A stretch of 64,000 nt of DNA from Candidatus Tisiphia endosymbiont of Melanophora roralis (GTDB taxonomy: Bacteria > Pseudomonadota > Alphaproteobacteria > Rickettsiales > Rickettsiaceae). A program made the position numbers and the translations under genes. Below the pieces are notes generated by a model, which ran no database searches, was not told where the DNA came from, and saw nothing but the letters and a program-made list of their open reading frames with translations. The DNA is taken from assembly GCF_964026575.1 (NCBI RefSeq), contig NZ_OZ032161.1, forward strand, positions 682,001 through 746,000, given 5' to 3'. Shown here one piece after another: positions 54,385-62,729 of this stretch. Position 1 is the stretch's first letter, and each line of letters opens with the position of its first letter.

Positions 54385-55509
54385 ATGGTGAAATATAAAA
54401 TGACCAATGATTTAGATAATGATGCTTCTAAGAGGAATTTCATTAAAAAAGAGTATGAAAAACTTGAGGGGAGGGTACGTAATGCTACTTCAAGGACGCA
54501 ATTAGCTTTGATTATAGCTGATGCTGGTAGTTTAGCTTTAATGGCTAGTCAGTTAGGGATAGATATTGGAATACTGGAATTAATAGCAACTGCAGTAAGT
54601 AAAACTCTTGATTATGAAACAACTGAGCAAATCCAAGTTGTGGATTTCAATGAGGGCATAAGATTAGCAAAAGAACAAGAAAGAATTGATAGAGAGCATA
54701 AAGTTCAAGGCATTTATAAAGCTTTTGATTCTTTTTATGATGATTCTCTTAATAGACAAAGGAAAGATAATGAAAGTTTACACGAAATCTTTGAAGCTAC
54801 AAAAGCAGGTCGGAAACTTACTGAGGAAGAAAAGCAGAAATTCAGCAAAACACCTGAACAAATAAAAGAAGAAAACGCTCGTATTAAACACATGCGGCTA
54901 ACTAAAAAGCTAGCTAAAATAGAACGAGAACATCACTCTAATGAAATAAAGAAAATTGAGGAATGTGAGGAGCAAGTTAAGCATTTATCAGAAGATCACC
55001 CGGAAAGAGTCTTGTTGGCTAATCAGAAAAAACATCATGAAGGTTACCGTAATTTAGTTAATAAGAAAATAGATCAGTACAAAGCATACAAGCAAGGAAT
55101 AAAACAACATGCTTACAATATTTGTCTTAATAAAGAGTTAGCTGAGAACAATAGATGTAACGAAGATGCGGCACAATTTTGGGAAGAAGTATTTCATAAG
55201 ATATACGATGTTACTCCAGAGGAAATGGCTAAAAAGTTAACTCCAACGGAAAAACAGCCCCAAACTTTTATTACTTTGCTACCTTCGAAAGCTAGAAGTG
55301 CATTATCGTCAGAAAACCTAGCCGTTCTAGCATCTCAACAAGAGTTAGATACAAAACAAATAATTTCTGATTATAAGTTAGAGAAACATATGGGAATATT
55401 AAGTGCTAAAGAAAATAAGGACACTCAATTACAAAGAACGAATTCTATAAATCTTAATACCCCAAAGACTAAAGATCCTAGCAAAGGTATGGGTGGAAGA
55501 GATTGGTAA
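54385..55509 (+). CDS. unknown coiled-coil-rich protein
   Basis: 374 residues; a second in-frame ATG at 54400 (MTNDLDND) has GGTG 9 nt upstream and may be the real start. One moderately hydrophobic helix (LALIIADAGSLALMASQLGI, about 41-60) is followed by a long charged helical region (about 100-240: RIKHMRLTKKLAKIEREHH, KKIEECEEQVKHLSE) with coiled-coil character, and a Gly/Asp-ending tail (SKGMGGRDW). There is no signal peptide and no known domain. It is 47 bp upstream of the CaaX-ending protein on the same strand; the two look like a pair. Confidence 0.68.
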   Translation: MVKYKMTNDLDNDASKRNFIKKEYEKLEGRVRNATSRTQLALIIADAGSLALMASQLGIDIGILELIATAVSKTLDYETTEQIQVVDFNEGIRLAKEQERIDREHKVQGIYKAFDSFYDDSLNRQRKDNESLHEIFEATKAGRKLTEEEKQKFSKTPEQIKEENARIKHMRLTKKLAKIEREHHSNEIKKIEECEEQVKHLSEDHPERVLLANQKKHHEGYRNLVNKKIDQYKAYKQGIKQHAYNICLNKELAENNRCNEDAAQFWEEVFHKIYDVTPEEMAKKLTPTEKQPQTFITLLPSKARSALSSENLAVLASQQELDTKQIISDYKLEKHMGILSAKENKDTQLQRTNSINLNTPKTKDPSKGMGGRDW

Positions 55510-55556
55510 TATTATAGCAGAATTAAAATATTTAAAGATAAATAATAGGTAGTATT

Positions 55557-56216
55557 ATGGCAAAATCATCATCACAAAATAAACTCACGTCTGAACATCA
55601 TCACCGTTGGGGAGAGTTTTATTATGGATTAGCTTCTGACATGGAAGATCAGGATGCACCACAAAGCAAAATAGATGCAAGTTGGAAAATGGCTGCTATG
55701 GAATTTTGGTTTGCATTAACTTTAGGTAGTGAAAAAGCTCCTCTCTCCTTGTTTAAATGTTTTAGACAAGGTGTTGGTGTAGAGAAAGATCCTTATATGA
55801 GAGATCTCATGTATGGTGCAGCATTACAACTTACACCTCAGGACTGTGCTGATAAGGTCAAACCTGAAAATAAACCAATAATTGCTAAATCTATGCAACC
55901 TAAAATCGATGCACTAGTAAAATTAGTAAAACAAACTCGTGATCAGTTGCCAGTTGAGGGAGTGGATGTAAAAGTATTTAATGAGCAACTAACTAAGTTC
56001 AACCACGCCATCAAACTACCATCCGGCAAGTCACTACAGAGTTGTTTTATTGAGAAAAGTGCTAAAGCTACTTCTAAAGAAAAAGATTTAAAATCCAAAG
56101 CATTAGAATTAACAAAGAATCTGTCAAATCAGAATAAACCAATCACAACTACTATGAACCATGTACCTAGAAAGGCTACTAAATCTTCATCTAGAATTGG
56201 TTGCATTATATCATAA
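55557..56216 (+). CDS. unknown protein with Sel1-like segment and C-terminal CaaX-like motif
   Basis: 219 residues. The N-terminal part has a weak Sel1/TPR-like pattern (WKMAAMEFWFALTLGSEKAP and FKCFRQGVGVEKDPYMRDLM, about 40-85). The C-terminus reads RKATKSSSRIGCIIS: a basic stretch and then Cys-Ile-Ile-Ser, which fits the eukaryotic CaaX prenylation signal (C, two aliphatics, Ser for farnesyl transfer). Some effectors of intracellular bacteria use host prenylation for membrane targeting; whether this one is secreted is unknown. No signal peptide or membrane span. No family recognised with confidence. Confidence 0.65.
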   Translation: MAKSSSQNKLTSEHHHRWGEFYYGLASDMEDQDAPQSKIDASWKMAAMEFWFALTLGSEKAPLSLFKCFRQGVGVEKDPYMRDLMYGAALQLTPQDCADKVKPENKPIIAKSMQPKIDALVKLVKQTRDQLPVEGVDVKVFNEQLTKFNHAIKLPSGKSLQSCFIEKSAKATSKEKDLKSKALELTKNLSNQNKPITTTMNHVPRKATKSSSRIGCIIS

Positions 56217-56340
56217 ATATGTAATTTATACAACAGGATTAAAAAATACGCACCTTTTTAAAAATAAAAAATATTAAATGCTTTAAGTAATCAGAATTTT
56301 AGTTTATTCTAACTTTAGAACTAAAATATTATGGTTTATT

Positions 56341-57075
56341 ATGGAATATGTTAATAATTATTGGTATAATTCAAGATACCAGTCTTGTGCATATGCTGAG
56401 AGGTTGCTTAATGAATTAATTTCGCTCAATGAAAAAGTAAAGCAACCAATAAACATGTATGAAGTCAAAAAAGGCATCTACTATGCTAAAAAATATCATG
56501 GCAGTCAAATGAGGCAGTCCGGTGAACCGTATTACTCGCATCCGATTGAAGTGGCTTATATGGTTGCCCAGTACACAGCCCTAGAGCTTCCACAATATTT
56601 CAGAACAGACATGATTGTTACCGCATTACTACACGACACCATTGAAGATACAACACTTACCGAAAAGATGATTGCCTATATTTTTGGTAGGCAAGTGGCT
56701 AGTCAAGTGCAAGACTTGACAAGAATTAAAATAGATAGAAAAATTAGTGCAGTAGAGACTGTAAACTTACTATTCTCTCAATATAAAAAGGATGTATTAC
56801 ATATCAAATTATTTGATAGATTACATAATTTGAGAACTATTAGTGCTAAGTCTCTCGAGAAAATTAAAAAGATAGTAGAAGAGACTTTGGCTCACTTCAT
56901 ACCTCTTTCTATATACCTTGGAGTCAATAAAATAACAGAGGAGTTAGAGAGATTATGTTTAACGGCTTTAATCAGTAATAACTTACTTAATTTAGATCTT
57001 TTTGAGGATAATTCCCTACTTCTTTCTCTAGGTTTCCAAAATGATTTAACCCAAATGCAAAACCTAAAATTGTAG
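56341..57075 (+). CDS. HD-domain (p)ppGpp hydrolase, SpoT-like, hydrolase only
   Basis: 244-residue protein equal to the N-terminal HD half of RelA/SpoT. The metal-binding residues are all visible: HGSQMRQSGEPYYSHPIEVA (two His, about 55-74), ALLHDTIEDT (HD pair, about 98-107) and HIKLFDRLHNLRTI (Asp, about 158-171). The synthetase, TGS and ACT domains are absent, as in the short spoT-like genes of Rickettsia. Hydrolysis of host- or self-made alarmone is inferred from the motifs. It converges on the ProP pseudogene, with 89 bp overlap of the two 3' ends. Confidence 0.85.
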   Translation: MEYVNNYWYNSRYQSCAYAERLLNELISLNEKVKQPINMYEVKKGIYYAKKYHGSQMRQSGEPYYSHPIEVAYMVAQYTALELPQYFRTDMIVTALLHDTIEDTTLTEKMIAYIFGRQVASQVQDLTRIKIDRKISAVETVNLLFSQYKKDVLHIKLFDRLHNLRTISAKSLEKIKKIVEETLAHFIPLSIYLGVNKITEELERLCLTALISNNLLNLDLFEDNSLLLSLGFQNDLTQMQNLKL

Positions 57076-58312
57076 GAACTATTACAATTAATATACCATA
57101 ATTTCCAAAATAATTTGTTAAATAAACAAGTCCGAATGATGTTATCACATATATAAAAGCTCGAGACAAGGCATATAAGAAACTTGCATAAGTAAAACGC
57201 TTAAATACTGGGAAATGTTTATAGAAAATAGGCATAGCAGAAGAGTATGAAAGTGAAAACATAATAGTTACTAGTTGAAGTATAAGTAAATCAGATGGAG
57301 AATTTAAATTATTTAATAAATAAGGAAATATTAAGACGATAATAGAAAATATTATTAATTTAACTTTCAGAAGAATTAATGGATATATGTAACAACTTAA
57401 ATAAGTCCATATTATAAAGCTCAAAACTTGTACTATAGAGATAATGAAATTATGATCTACTATTTGTTCACCACTATAACCAAAAGAACTTTTAAGAATA
57501 TTGCTACAATGAAAGTAAATAAAATAAAAACATACTGGTCATGCACATTGAATTAAAAACAAAGAAATGGAAGATTTTATTTTAACCTTTTCTTGTACAA
57601 TTGGATTAGACTCTATTGAGTCATGGTTAAACCCAGCTTTTTTAATAATATTTTTTACTCTACTTTTTGCATTTGCAAAATCAGGTGTTTCTCTAAGTTT
57701 AGTTCTAGCAATAGAACCTACTAATGCAATTCCTGCTCCAGCCCAAAAAGCATAACGCCAATTAAAATTTTGTTTAATAGCAAGAGATGCAACTCCTAAG
57801 GCAGCAAAACCTCCTAAACTAGAAAATATAGTGATCATAGATACAGCAGGATATTGTACTGGTGGTTTTGTTATTTCAGTAACGTATATTTCAGCTCCTA
57901 TTACTTCACCCATTGAAGACATACCTTGAATCATACGGCATATAGTAACCAGTATAGAAGCGGTAATACCAATTTCTGCATACGTTGGAAGAGTAGCCAT
58001 TACAACACAAGAAATAGACATCATAGTAGTTGTTACGACTACGGTAACCTTACGACCAATATTATCCCCTATCCAACCAAATATTAAAGCTCCTAATGGT
58101 CTTAAAACGTAAGTAGAACAAAAAGCTAAGGCAGTATTCAAAGAAGCCGTCAAGGAGTTAGAAGATTGAAAAAACAATTCATTTAACAATACCGCCATAT
58201 GCACATATAACATCAGGTCAAAATACTCCAAGAACGTCCCGATTGAAAGCAATCCAACGGCTTCTTTTTGTTCTTTCGTTAGGCTTCTTTGTTCTTGCTG
58301 GTATCCTATCAT
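56987..58312 (-). pseudogene. ProP-like MFS transporter gene with one in-frame stop
   Basis: The gene starts at 58312 (SIGTFLEYFDLMLYVHMAVL, about 27-46; FGWIGDNIGRKVTVV, the MFS loop 2-3 motif, about 99-113; RMIQGMSSMGEVIGAEIYVT) and meets a TGA at 57539-57541 after LFLIQCA. The same frame continues without a break (PVCFYFIYFHCSNIL..., later SFIIWTYLSCYIYPLIL) to the TAA at 56987, giving 441 codons, the usual size of Rickettsia ProP-like permeases. In homologues a Trp commonly precedes PVCFY, so a TGG to TGA change is likely. The remainder is otherwise intact. Confidence 0.8.
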
Positions 58313-58570
58313 TTATTCACCTTAAATATATTTATTAGTATTTATAAATACTGAAGATTTGGTTAATTAATAGCAAGAAAAAATAATGCAGAAAATTGAA
58401 ATAATAAGTCTTGGTTGTAACAATATCACGGTTCTATAAACAAATTAGAAGGGGAAAAAGAGATATTGCTAACCATCTGAGGTTAAAGAGATATTGGCTG
58501 TCAAAAGTGCATGACATGTTAGTAAATTATTAAAATAAAATACTAACATTGTTGTTATGTGGATCGAATG
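58313..58570. other. intergenic stretch, nothing recognised
   Basis: AT-rich sequence upstream of the ProP pseudogene. The segment AAGAGATATTG occurs twice (58459 and 58484), but I see no coding frame or RNA gene. Confidence 0.4.
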
Positions 58571-58690
58571 ATTTAAAGAATTGGCTTCGCAAATACTTGC
58601 GAGGAATTTGCGTATTCACGTAAGTTGATCTACACTTGGTCGCTCACCCACTGTTTTTATTGTCCCTATTCTTCAAATCTTCGAGTATAT
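58571..58690. repeat. RPE-like palindromic element PE-D copy 4 (non-coding)
   Basis: TTAAAGAATTGGCTTCGCAA ATACTTGCG and GTGGGTGAGCG-like pieces match copy 1 (18955-19088), ending in TTCGAGTATAT. The frame used as protein in copies 1-3 carries stops here, so this copy is intergenic. Confidence 0.7.
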
Positions 58691-58747
58691 TTGCCCTTGA
58701 ATTCGATATAAGAATTGAGATTATACTTATTATAGATATATCTACCG

Positions 58748-59008
58748 CTATAAATCTCGTTTATGTCTATCAATCTCTAGGATATCATCATTTTCTAGCC
58801 CTTGTTCTATTGCATGTTTTTCAAACATTGATTGCATCATACTAATATCTTGAAAATTTTCTAGATACTCTTCTAGTTTATCAAGTTCAGTCATACAGCT
58901 ATTCTTATCGCCCTGTTTAAGATGTAATTTGGCTGATTCTACTAGTTGCTGTAATGTACCTAAAACATCCAATTTCATTAGCTCCTTCAGAATCACATTG
59001 CGTAGCAT
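58748..59008 (-). CDS. small helical protein of unknown function
   Basis: 86 residues with AGAGG 7 nt before the ATG, supporting a real gene. The product is predicted to be all helix (LGTLQQLVESAKLHLKQGDK, then CMTELDKLEEYLENFQDI), with TPR-like alternation and an acidic C-terminus. No membrane span or known domain. Confidence 0.58.
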   Translation of the reverse strand: MLRNVILKELMKLDVLGTLQQLVESAKLHLKQGDKNSCMTELDKLEEYLENFQDISMMQSMFEKHAIEQGLENDDILEIDRHKRDL

Positions 59009-59177
59009 AAATACACCTCTTTAATTATATATCATATTTCTTATGCTATGCTAAGTAGTTTAGATGTCAACAATTTAATTTCTATTGTAATAAATAATTA
59101 TCTTTAAAGAGTGAAAGTTTAAACCAGTAGTGATATTGTTCAAGAATTCATTATTTCAATTTTCGATATTATTTTTT

Positions 59178-59313
59178 TTGATATACTCAAATGATTTGAA
59201 GAATTGGATTTGAAAATGAATGGTGAGCATGCTAGGTATACATATAGTATAATTACGCATGCGAATCCATGATATTTTCAAAAAACAAGTCTTCAAATCA
59301 TTTGAGTATATCA
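59178..59313. repeat. RPE-like palindromic element PE-E copy 1
   Basis: 136 bp with 25-bp inverted ends (TTGATATACTCAAATGATTT and complement). The interior GAATGGTGAGCATGCTAGGT and GCATGCGAATCCATGATATT recurs at 62376-62685, where it is split by a PE-A insertion. The ends are also related to PE-D. Confidence 0.85.
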
Positions 59314-59344
59314 ATTAACCAAATCATTAATATCTACAACACTA

Positions 59345-59462
59345 GATATCTTTGGCAAACTTGCTTATGCACAAGGATTTAAAGAAGCCACGGAATCTTG
59401 ACCCACAGCGTACTCAAATGTATGTGAGGAGCAGAGGTAGCACGAATAAATTACCAGCAGAA
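59345..59462. repeat. PE-F-like fragment beside nuoE
   Basis: Contains AAAGAAGCCACGGAATCTTG, GCGTACTCAAATGTATGTGA and AATTACCAGCAGAAGTCAG, matching the right half of PE-F. Its end abuts the nuoE stop codon. Confidence 0.55.
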
Positions 59463-59463
59463 G

Positions 59464-59961
59464 TCAGGTGAGGCTATCAATTAAATCAGCCATTTTTTTT
59501 TCATCTAAGTCCTCAAAGAAATCATCATTAATTTGTACAACTGGTGCATTGACACAAGCTCCCAAACATTCAACTTCTGTAAGGCTAAATTTTTTATCAC
59601 TTGTTAGTTCACCAAAGTTAATACCAAGTTTTTTTTTACAAATAGTTACAATTTTATCGCTACCCCTTAGCCAACAAGGAGTAGTCCCACAAATTTGTAT
59701 ATGATATTGTCCTACTGGCTTTAGATTAAACATGGTATAAAATGTTGCAACTTCATATGCTCGGATGAAAGGTAAATTTAGAAAATTTGCTACATACTCT
59801 ATGCAGCCTCTTGGTAACCAACCATTCATTTGGCGTTGTGCAAGGTCAAGTAATGGCAGAATAGCACTCTTTTGTTTGTTTTCAGGATATTTCTTAATGA
59901 TATTTTGGGCTTTTTTTAAGTTCTCATCATTAAAACTGAAATTTAGTGGTTCATCATTCAT
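59464..59961 (-). CDS. nuoE: NADH-quinone oxidoreductase subunit E
   Basis: The 24-kDa thioredoxin-fold subunit of complex I that holds 2Fe-2S cluster N1a. The 165 residues show [28 protein letters not shown], and the four cluster cysteines in [12 protein letters not shown] (about 97-102) and [14 protein letters not shown] (about 138-142). It overlaps nuoD by 4 bp, but nuoABC lies 42 kb away. Confidence 0.97.
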   Translation of the reverse strand: MNDEPLNFSFNDENLKKAQNIIKKYPENKQKSAILPLLDLAQRQMNGWLPRGCIEYVANFLNLPFIRAYEVATFYTMFNLKPVGQYHIQICGTTPCWLRGSDKIVTICKKKLGINFGELTSDKKFSLTEVECLGACVNAPVVQINDDFFEDLDEKKMADLIDSLT

Positions 59962-61133
59962 CGATCAATTTCTCCAAAAACAATATCAAGACTGGCAATA
60001 ATAGTTACCACATCTGCCATCAAATGTCCTTTTGACATGAAATCTAGACCTTGGAGATGGGCAAACCCAGGGGCTTTAATCCGACATCTATAAGGTCTGT
60101 TTGTTCCATCAGAGTATAAATACACACCAAACTCGCCTTTTGGTGCTTCAACAAATTTATATATTTCGCCTTTTGGCACATCATATCCTTCAGTGTAAAG
60201 TTTAAAATGATTAATCATGGCTTCCATTGATTCTTTCATTTTTTCTCTTGAGGGTGGTGCAATTCTAGGATCATCAGTTTTAATAGCACCCTTTGGCATT
60301 TTTTCAAGACATTGCTGTATAATTTTAAGTGATTGGTACATTTCTTCAATACGAACCAAATACCTATCATAACAATCACCAGATTTACCAATTGGTATAT
60401 CAAAATCTAGCTCATCATATACATCATACGGGGTAGCTTTTCTAAGATCCCATGCGATGCCTGAGCCTCTAAGCATTGGGCCAGAAAACCCCCAATCCAT
60501 AGCTTCTTTTTGACTTACTACTCCGATATCTACTAAGCGTTGTTTCCAAATTCTATTGTCATTTAACAGAGTCTCGACGTCTTCTAATTTTTTTGAGAAT
60601 TGCTGAACAAAAATATTTATATCTTCTAGTATACCATTTGGTAAGTCTTGTGCAACACCACCAGGTCTAAAATAATTTGCATGCATTCTAGAGCCGGAGA
60701 CACGCTCATAAAATTCCATAATTTTTTCGCGTTCCTCAAATAACCATAATAGAGGGGTAGTAGCACCAACATCTAGGGCTTGTGTTGTTATATTCAGTAT
60801 GTGGTTAAGGATACGAGTAAGCTCAGAAAACATCACTCGAATAAACCCCGCTCGTCTTGGCACATTGCAGCCAAGCAATCCTTCAACTGCTAAAGCAAAA
60901 GCGTGTTCTTGGCACATTGGCGATACGTAATCTAACCGATCAAAATATGGTATAGCTTGTAGGTATGTTTTATGCTCAATTAATTTTTCAGTACCACGAT
61001 GCAGCAATCCAATATGCGGGTCTGCTTTATTGATAACCTCCCCATCCATTTCTAAAATTAATCTTAATACCCCATGGGTAGCTGGATGTTGTGGACCAAA
61101 ATTTAATACAACACTTTTATTATTATCACCCAC
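59958..61133 (-). CDS. nuoD: NADH-quinone oxidoreductase subunit D
   Basis: The 49-kDa subunit of complex I lining the quinone pocket. The 391 residues contain [20 protein letters not shown] (about 9-28), the quinone-site His in [46 protein letters not shown]-like [13 protein letters not shown], and the ending [27 protein letters not shown]. The start follows an ordinary intergenic region; no nuoC precedes it. Confidence 0.98.
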   Translation of the reverse strand: MGDNNKSVVLNFGPQHPATHGVLRLILEMDGEVINKADPHIGLLHRGTEKLIEHKTYLQAIPYFDRLDYVSPMCQEHAFALAVEGLLGCNVPRRAGFIRVMFSELTRILNHILNITTQALDVGATTPLLWLFEEREKIMEFYERVSGSRMHANYFRPGGVAQDLPNGILEDINIFVQQFSKKLEDVETLLNDNRIWKQRLVDIGVVSQKEAMDWGFSGPMLRGSGIAWDLRKATPYDVYDELDFDIPIGKSGDCYDRYLVRIEEMYQSLKIIQQCLEKMPKGAIKTDDPRIAPPSREKMKESMEAMINHFKLYTEGYDVPKGEIYKFVEAPKGEFGVYLYSDGTNRPYRCRIKAPGFAHLQGLDFMSKGHLMADVVTIIASLDIVFGEIDR

Positions 61134-61230
61134 CTTGTTTTAGACCCCGGCAATTGTTAATTTTAATCGAGTATATACCAAAATTTTTGTCCACTAAGTA
61201 AAAAAATTATATAATATTAAAATAATAGTA

Positions 61231-61482
61231 TTATTTTTCCATGTCCTCTATTAAAGCTTGCTCTCCATCATTGAGATTTTTTGAAGAATAAACTTTGTGG
61301 CTCTTTGTATCTTTTTTTTCGATAGAAGGCAATTCATAGTGAGGGGGAACTTCTAAGGTTTTATTGCGTTGTACCCTATACTCATCAGGACCAGGTGTCA
61401 CTATACCTATTGTTTCTTTTACTTTTTTATTGCAGGCAGACAGTGTTACTAAGGTAGTAAATAACAAAAAAATTATACGCAT
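61231..61482 (-). CDS. small lipoprotein, DUF3035-like
   Basis: 83 residues from the ATG at 61482 (MRIIFLLFTTLVTLSAC): signal peptide with lipobox TLSAC, then a short tail with PDEYRVQRNKTLEVPPHYEL, like the PDEF...PL..PP.F.LP pattern of DUF3035 lipoproteins in alphaproteobacteria. A GAAGGG precedes the ATG. The frame is open another 89 codons upstream to 61749 through two palindromic elements, so a longer form is possible, but the signal peptide marks 61482 as the useful start. Confidence 0.75.
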   Translation of the reverse strand: MRIIFLLFTTLVTLSACNKKVKETIGIVTPGPDEYRVQRNKTLEVPPHYELPSIEKKDTKSHKVYSSKNLNDGEQALIEDMEK

Positions 61483-61496
61483 ATACCCTTCGCCTT

Positions 61497-61610
61497 TCAA
61501 GTGTTGGCGTTGTGGCACGATGGGACTTCGCGTACTCACGTAGGTTTGACTACGCTCCGTTCGCTTGCCACTCGTACGCCTAGCCAACTCTTGAAATTCA
61601 TCTTGTATAC
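61497..61610 (-). repeat. palindromic element PE-J copy 3
   Basis: Contains TCAAGTGTTGGCGTTGTGGC and GCCAACTCTTGAAATTC arms, with CGCGTACTCACGTAGG inside. It is open in the frame of the downstream lipoprotein and lies directly after PE-D copy 3. Confidence 0.6.
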
Positions 61611-61611
61611 T

Positions 61612-61749
61612 CTTTTGCTTTAAAGAATTGGTTTCTGTAAATATTATCGGGGAATTCGCGTACTCACATACCTTATTGTACTGCTTGTGCTCGCTCACCC
61701 CTTGTTTGTTTCCCCCATGCTGCAAATCATTTAAGTACATATATATCAA
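61612..61749 (-). repeat. RPE-like palindromic element PE-D copy 3 (in-frame)
   Basis: Read in frame it gives NKQGVSEHKQYNKVCEYANS and NSLKQKSIQ, homologous to the O-antigen ligase leader. Ends are TATACTCTTTTGCTTTAAAG and AAATCATTTAAGTACATATA. It separates lspA from the lipoprotein gene. Confidence 0.75.
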
Positions 61750-61755
61750 TCCTCT

Positions 61756-62352
61756 TTATAAATTTATATTTTTCTTAAAATCAAGTTCACGAATCCTATC
61801 CGCTTCAGTTTGCAATCGAGCGTGATTATATTCAACATCTTGTTGTTGTTCAACAATTTTCTTGGTCTTATAATAATCATGTAATAAGAATATTGCACCT
61901 AATGAAATGAAACTATCTGCTAGATTAAATACCGGAAAACCAAAATCTTTATAGTGAAAATAAATAAAATCAAATACCGCCCCATGAACAAAACGGTCGA
62001 TCAAATTACCAATAGCACCACCAATGAAAAAACTACAACCAACAAAGCTTGGCATCGTCTTACATTTTAATAAGATATACCACAAATATGCTATAAGGGC
62101 AGAGTTAACAACTATAAAAAGCATATTACTATACTGATAATAATTTCGAAGTATCCCAAAACTAATTCCATAATTCCAAACATAAACCATATCTAAAAAG
62201 CTGGTTACTTCTAGTGTTAGACCAACTTTACCTCTTAGATAATTTATAAAATACCATTTTACTAGTTGATCTATAATTACTAATTTAACAATTATACGAC
62301 TACTTTGGCGAATAATTAGTAATATTTTCTTAAATATTGATGGTATACGCAT
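61756..62352 (-). CDS. lspA: lipoprotein signal peptidase
   Basis: Signal peptidase II, the aspartic membrane protease that removes lipoprotein signal peptides. Four spans and the family blocks are visible: VIIDQLVKWYF, VWNYGISFG (about 60-68), GGAIGNLIDRFVHGAVFDF with the first catalytic Asp, and FPVFNLADSFIS with the second. The start at 62352 (MRIPSIFKK) gives 198 residues; the frame extends 24 codons further to 62424, but that leader ([18 protein letters not shown]) is translated from PE-E copy 2. The C-terminal tail of about 35 charged residues is longer than usual. Confidence 0.93.
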   Translation of the reverse strand: MRIPSIFKKILLIIRQSSRIIVKLVIIDQLVKWYFINYLRGKVGLTLEVTSFLDMVYVWNYGISFGILRNYYQYSNMLFIVVNSALIAYLWYILLKCKTMPSFVGCSFFIGGAIGNLIDRFVHGAVFDFIYFHYKDFGFPVFNLADSFISLGAIFLLHDYYKTKKIVEQQQDVEYNHARLQTEADRIRELDFKKNINL

Positions 62353-62375
62353 ATTAGAATTTAATTTTTGATTAT

Positions 62376-62685
62376 ACTCTTCTGCTTTGAAGAATTGTTT
62401 TTTAAAAATATCATGGATTCGCATGCGTAACTACTACATGTATGCCTAGCATGCACAACTGTCGAAAGTTCAATAAACACCATTGCGATGAGCGTTGTTA
62501 GCCCTAAACCGTCATTGCGAGCGAACGTACGTGAGCGCGGCAATCCATGAAGCTTGTCATATGGATGCTTCGTCGACCTACGGTCTCCTCGCAATGACGT
62601 TTGTTGAACTTTCGACAGTTGTGACCTAGCATGCTCACCATTCATTTTCAAATCCAATTCTTCAAAACAGAAGAGTATATATTCC
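62376..62685. repeat. RPE-like palindromic element PE-E copy 2, interrupted by PE-A
   Basis: Ends TATACTCTTCTGCTTTGAAG and TTCAAAACAGAAGAGTATA. Without the inserted PE-A copy (62454-62623) it aligns with PE-E copy 1, including GCATGCGAATCCATG and GGTGAGCATGCTAGG. One end overlaps the 5' extension of lspA. Confidence 0.85.
62454..62623. mobile_element. PE-A element with target-site duplication inside PE-E
   Basis: 170 bp bounded by CACAACTGTCGAAAGTT and AACTTTCGACAGTTGTG, interior of REP-like hairpins. It is flanked by CCTAGCATG at 62445-62453 and 62625-62633; the uninterrupted PE-E copy at 59178-59313 holds this 9-mer once. Including the adjoining base the duplication may be 10 bp, as at 34284-34594. 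Confidence 0.9.
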
Positions 62686-62729
62686 TATTTGATAAAGTTT
62701 TTATTGAAAAAATACCTCAGGAAAAATAA

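Noticed and set aside
57539-57541. The TGA in the ProP-like gene considered as recoding (selenocysteine or UGA-Trp)
   Set aside because: UGA terminates many genes here and Trp is UGG elsewhere; no SECIS-like structure or selenoprotein context is evident.
62361-62657. 98-residue open frame on the minus strand
   Set aside because: It is entirely within nested PE-E and PE-A; the translation is repeat sequence (for example STKHPYDKLHGLPRSRT) and not a gene.
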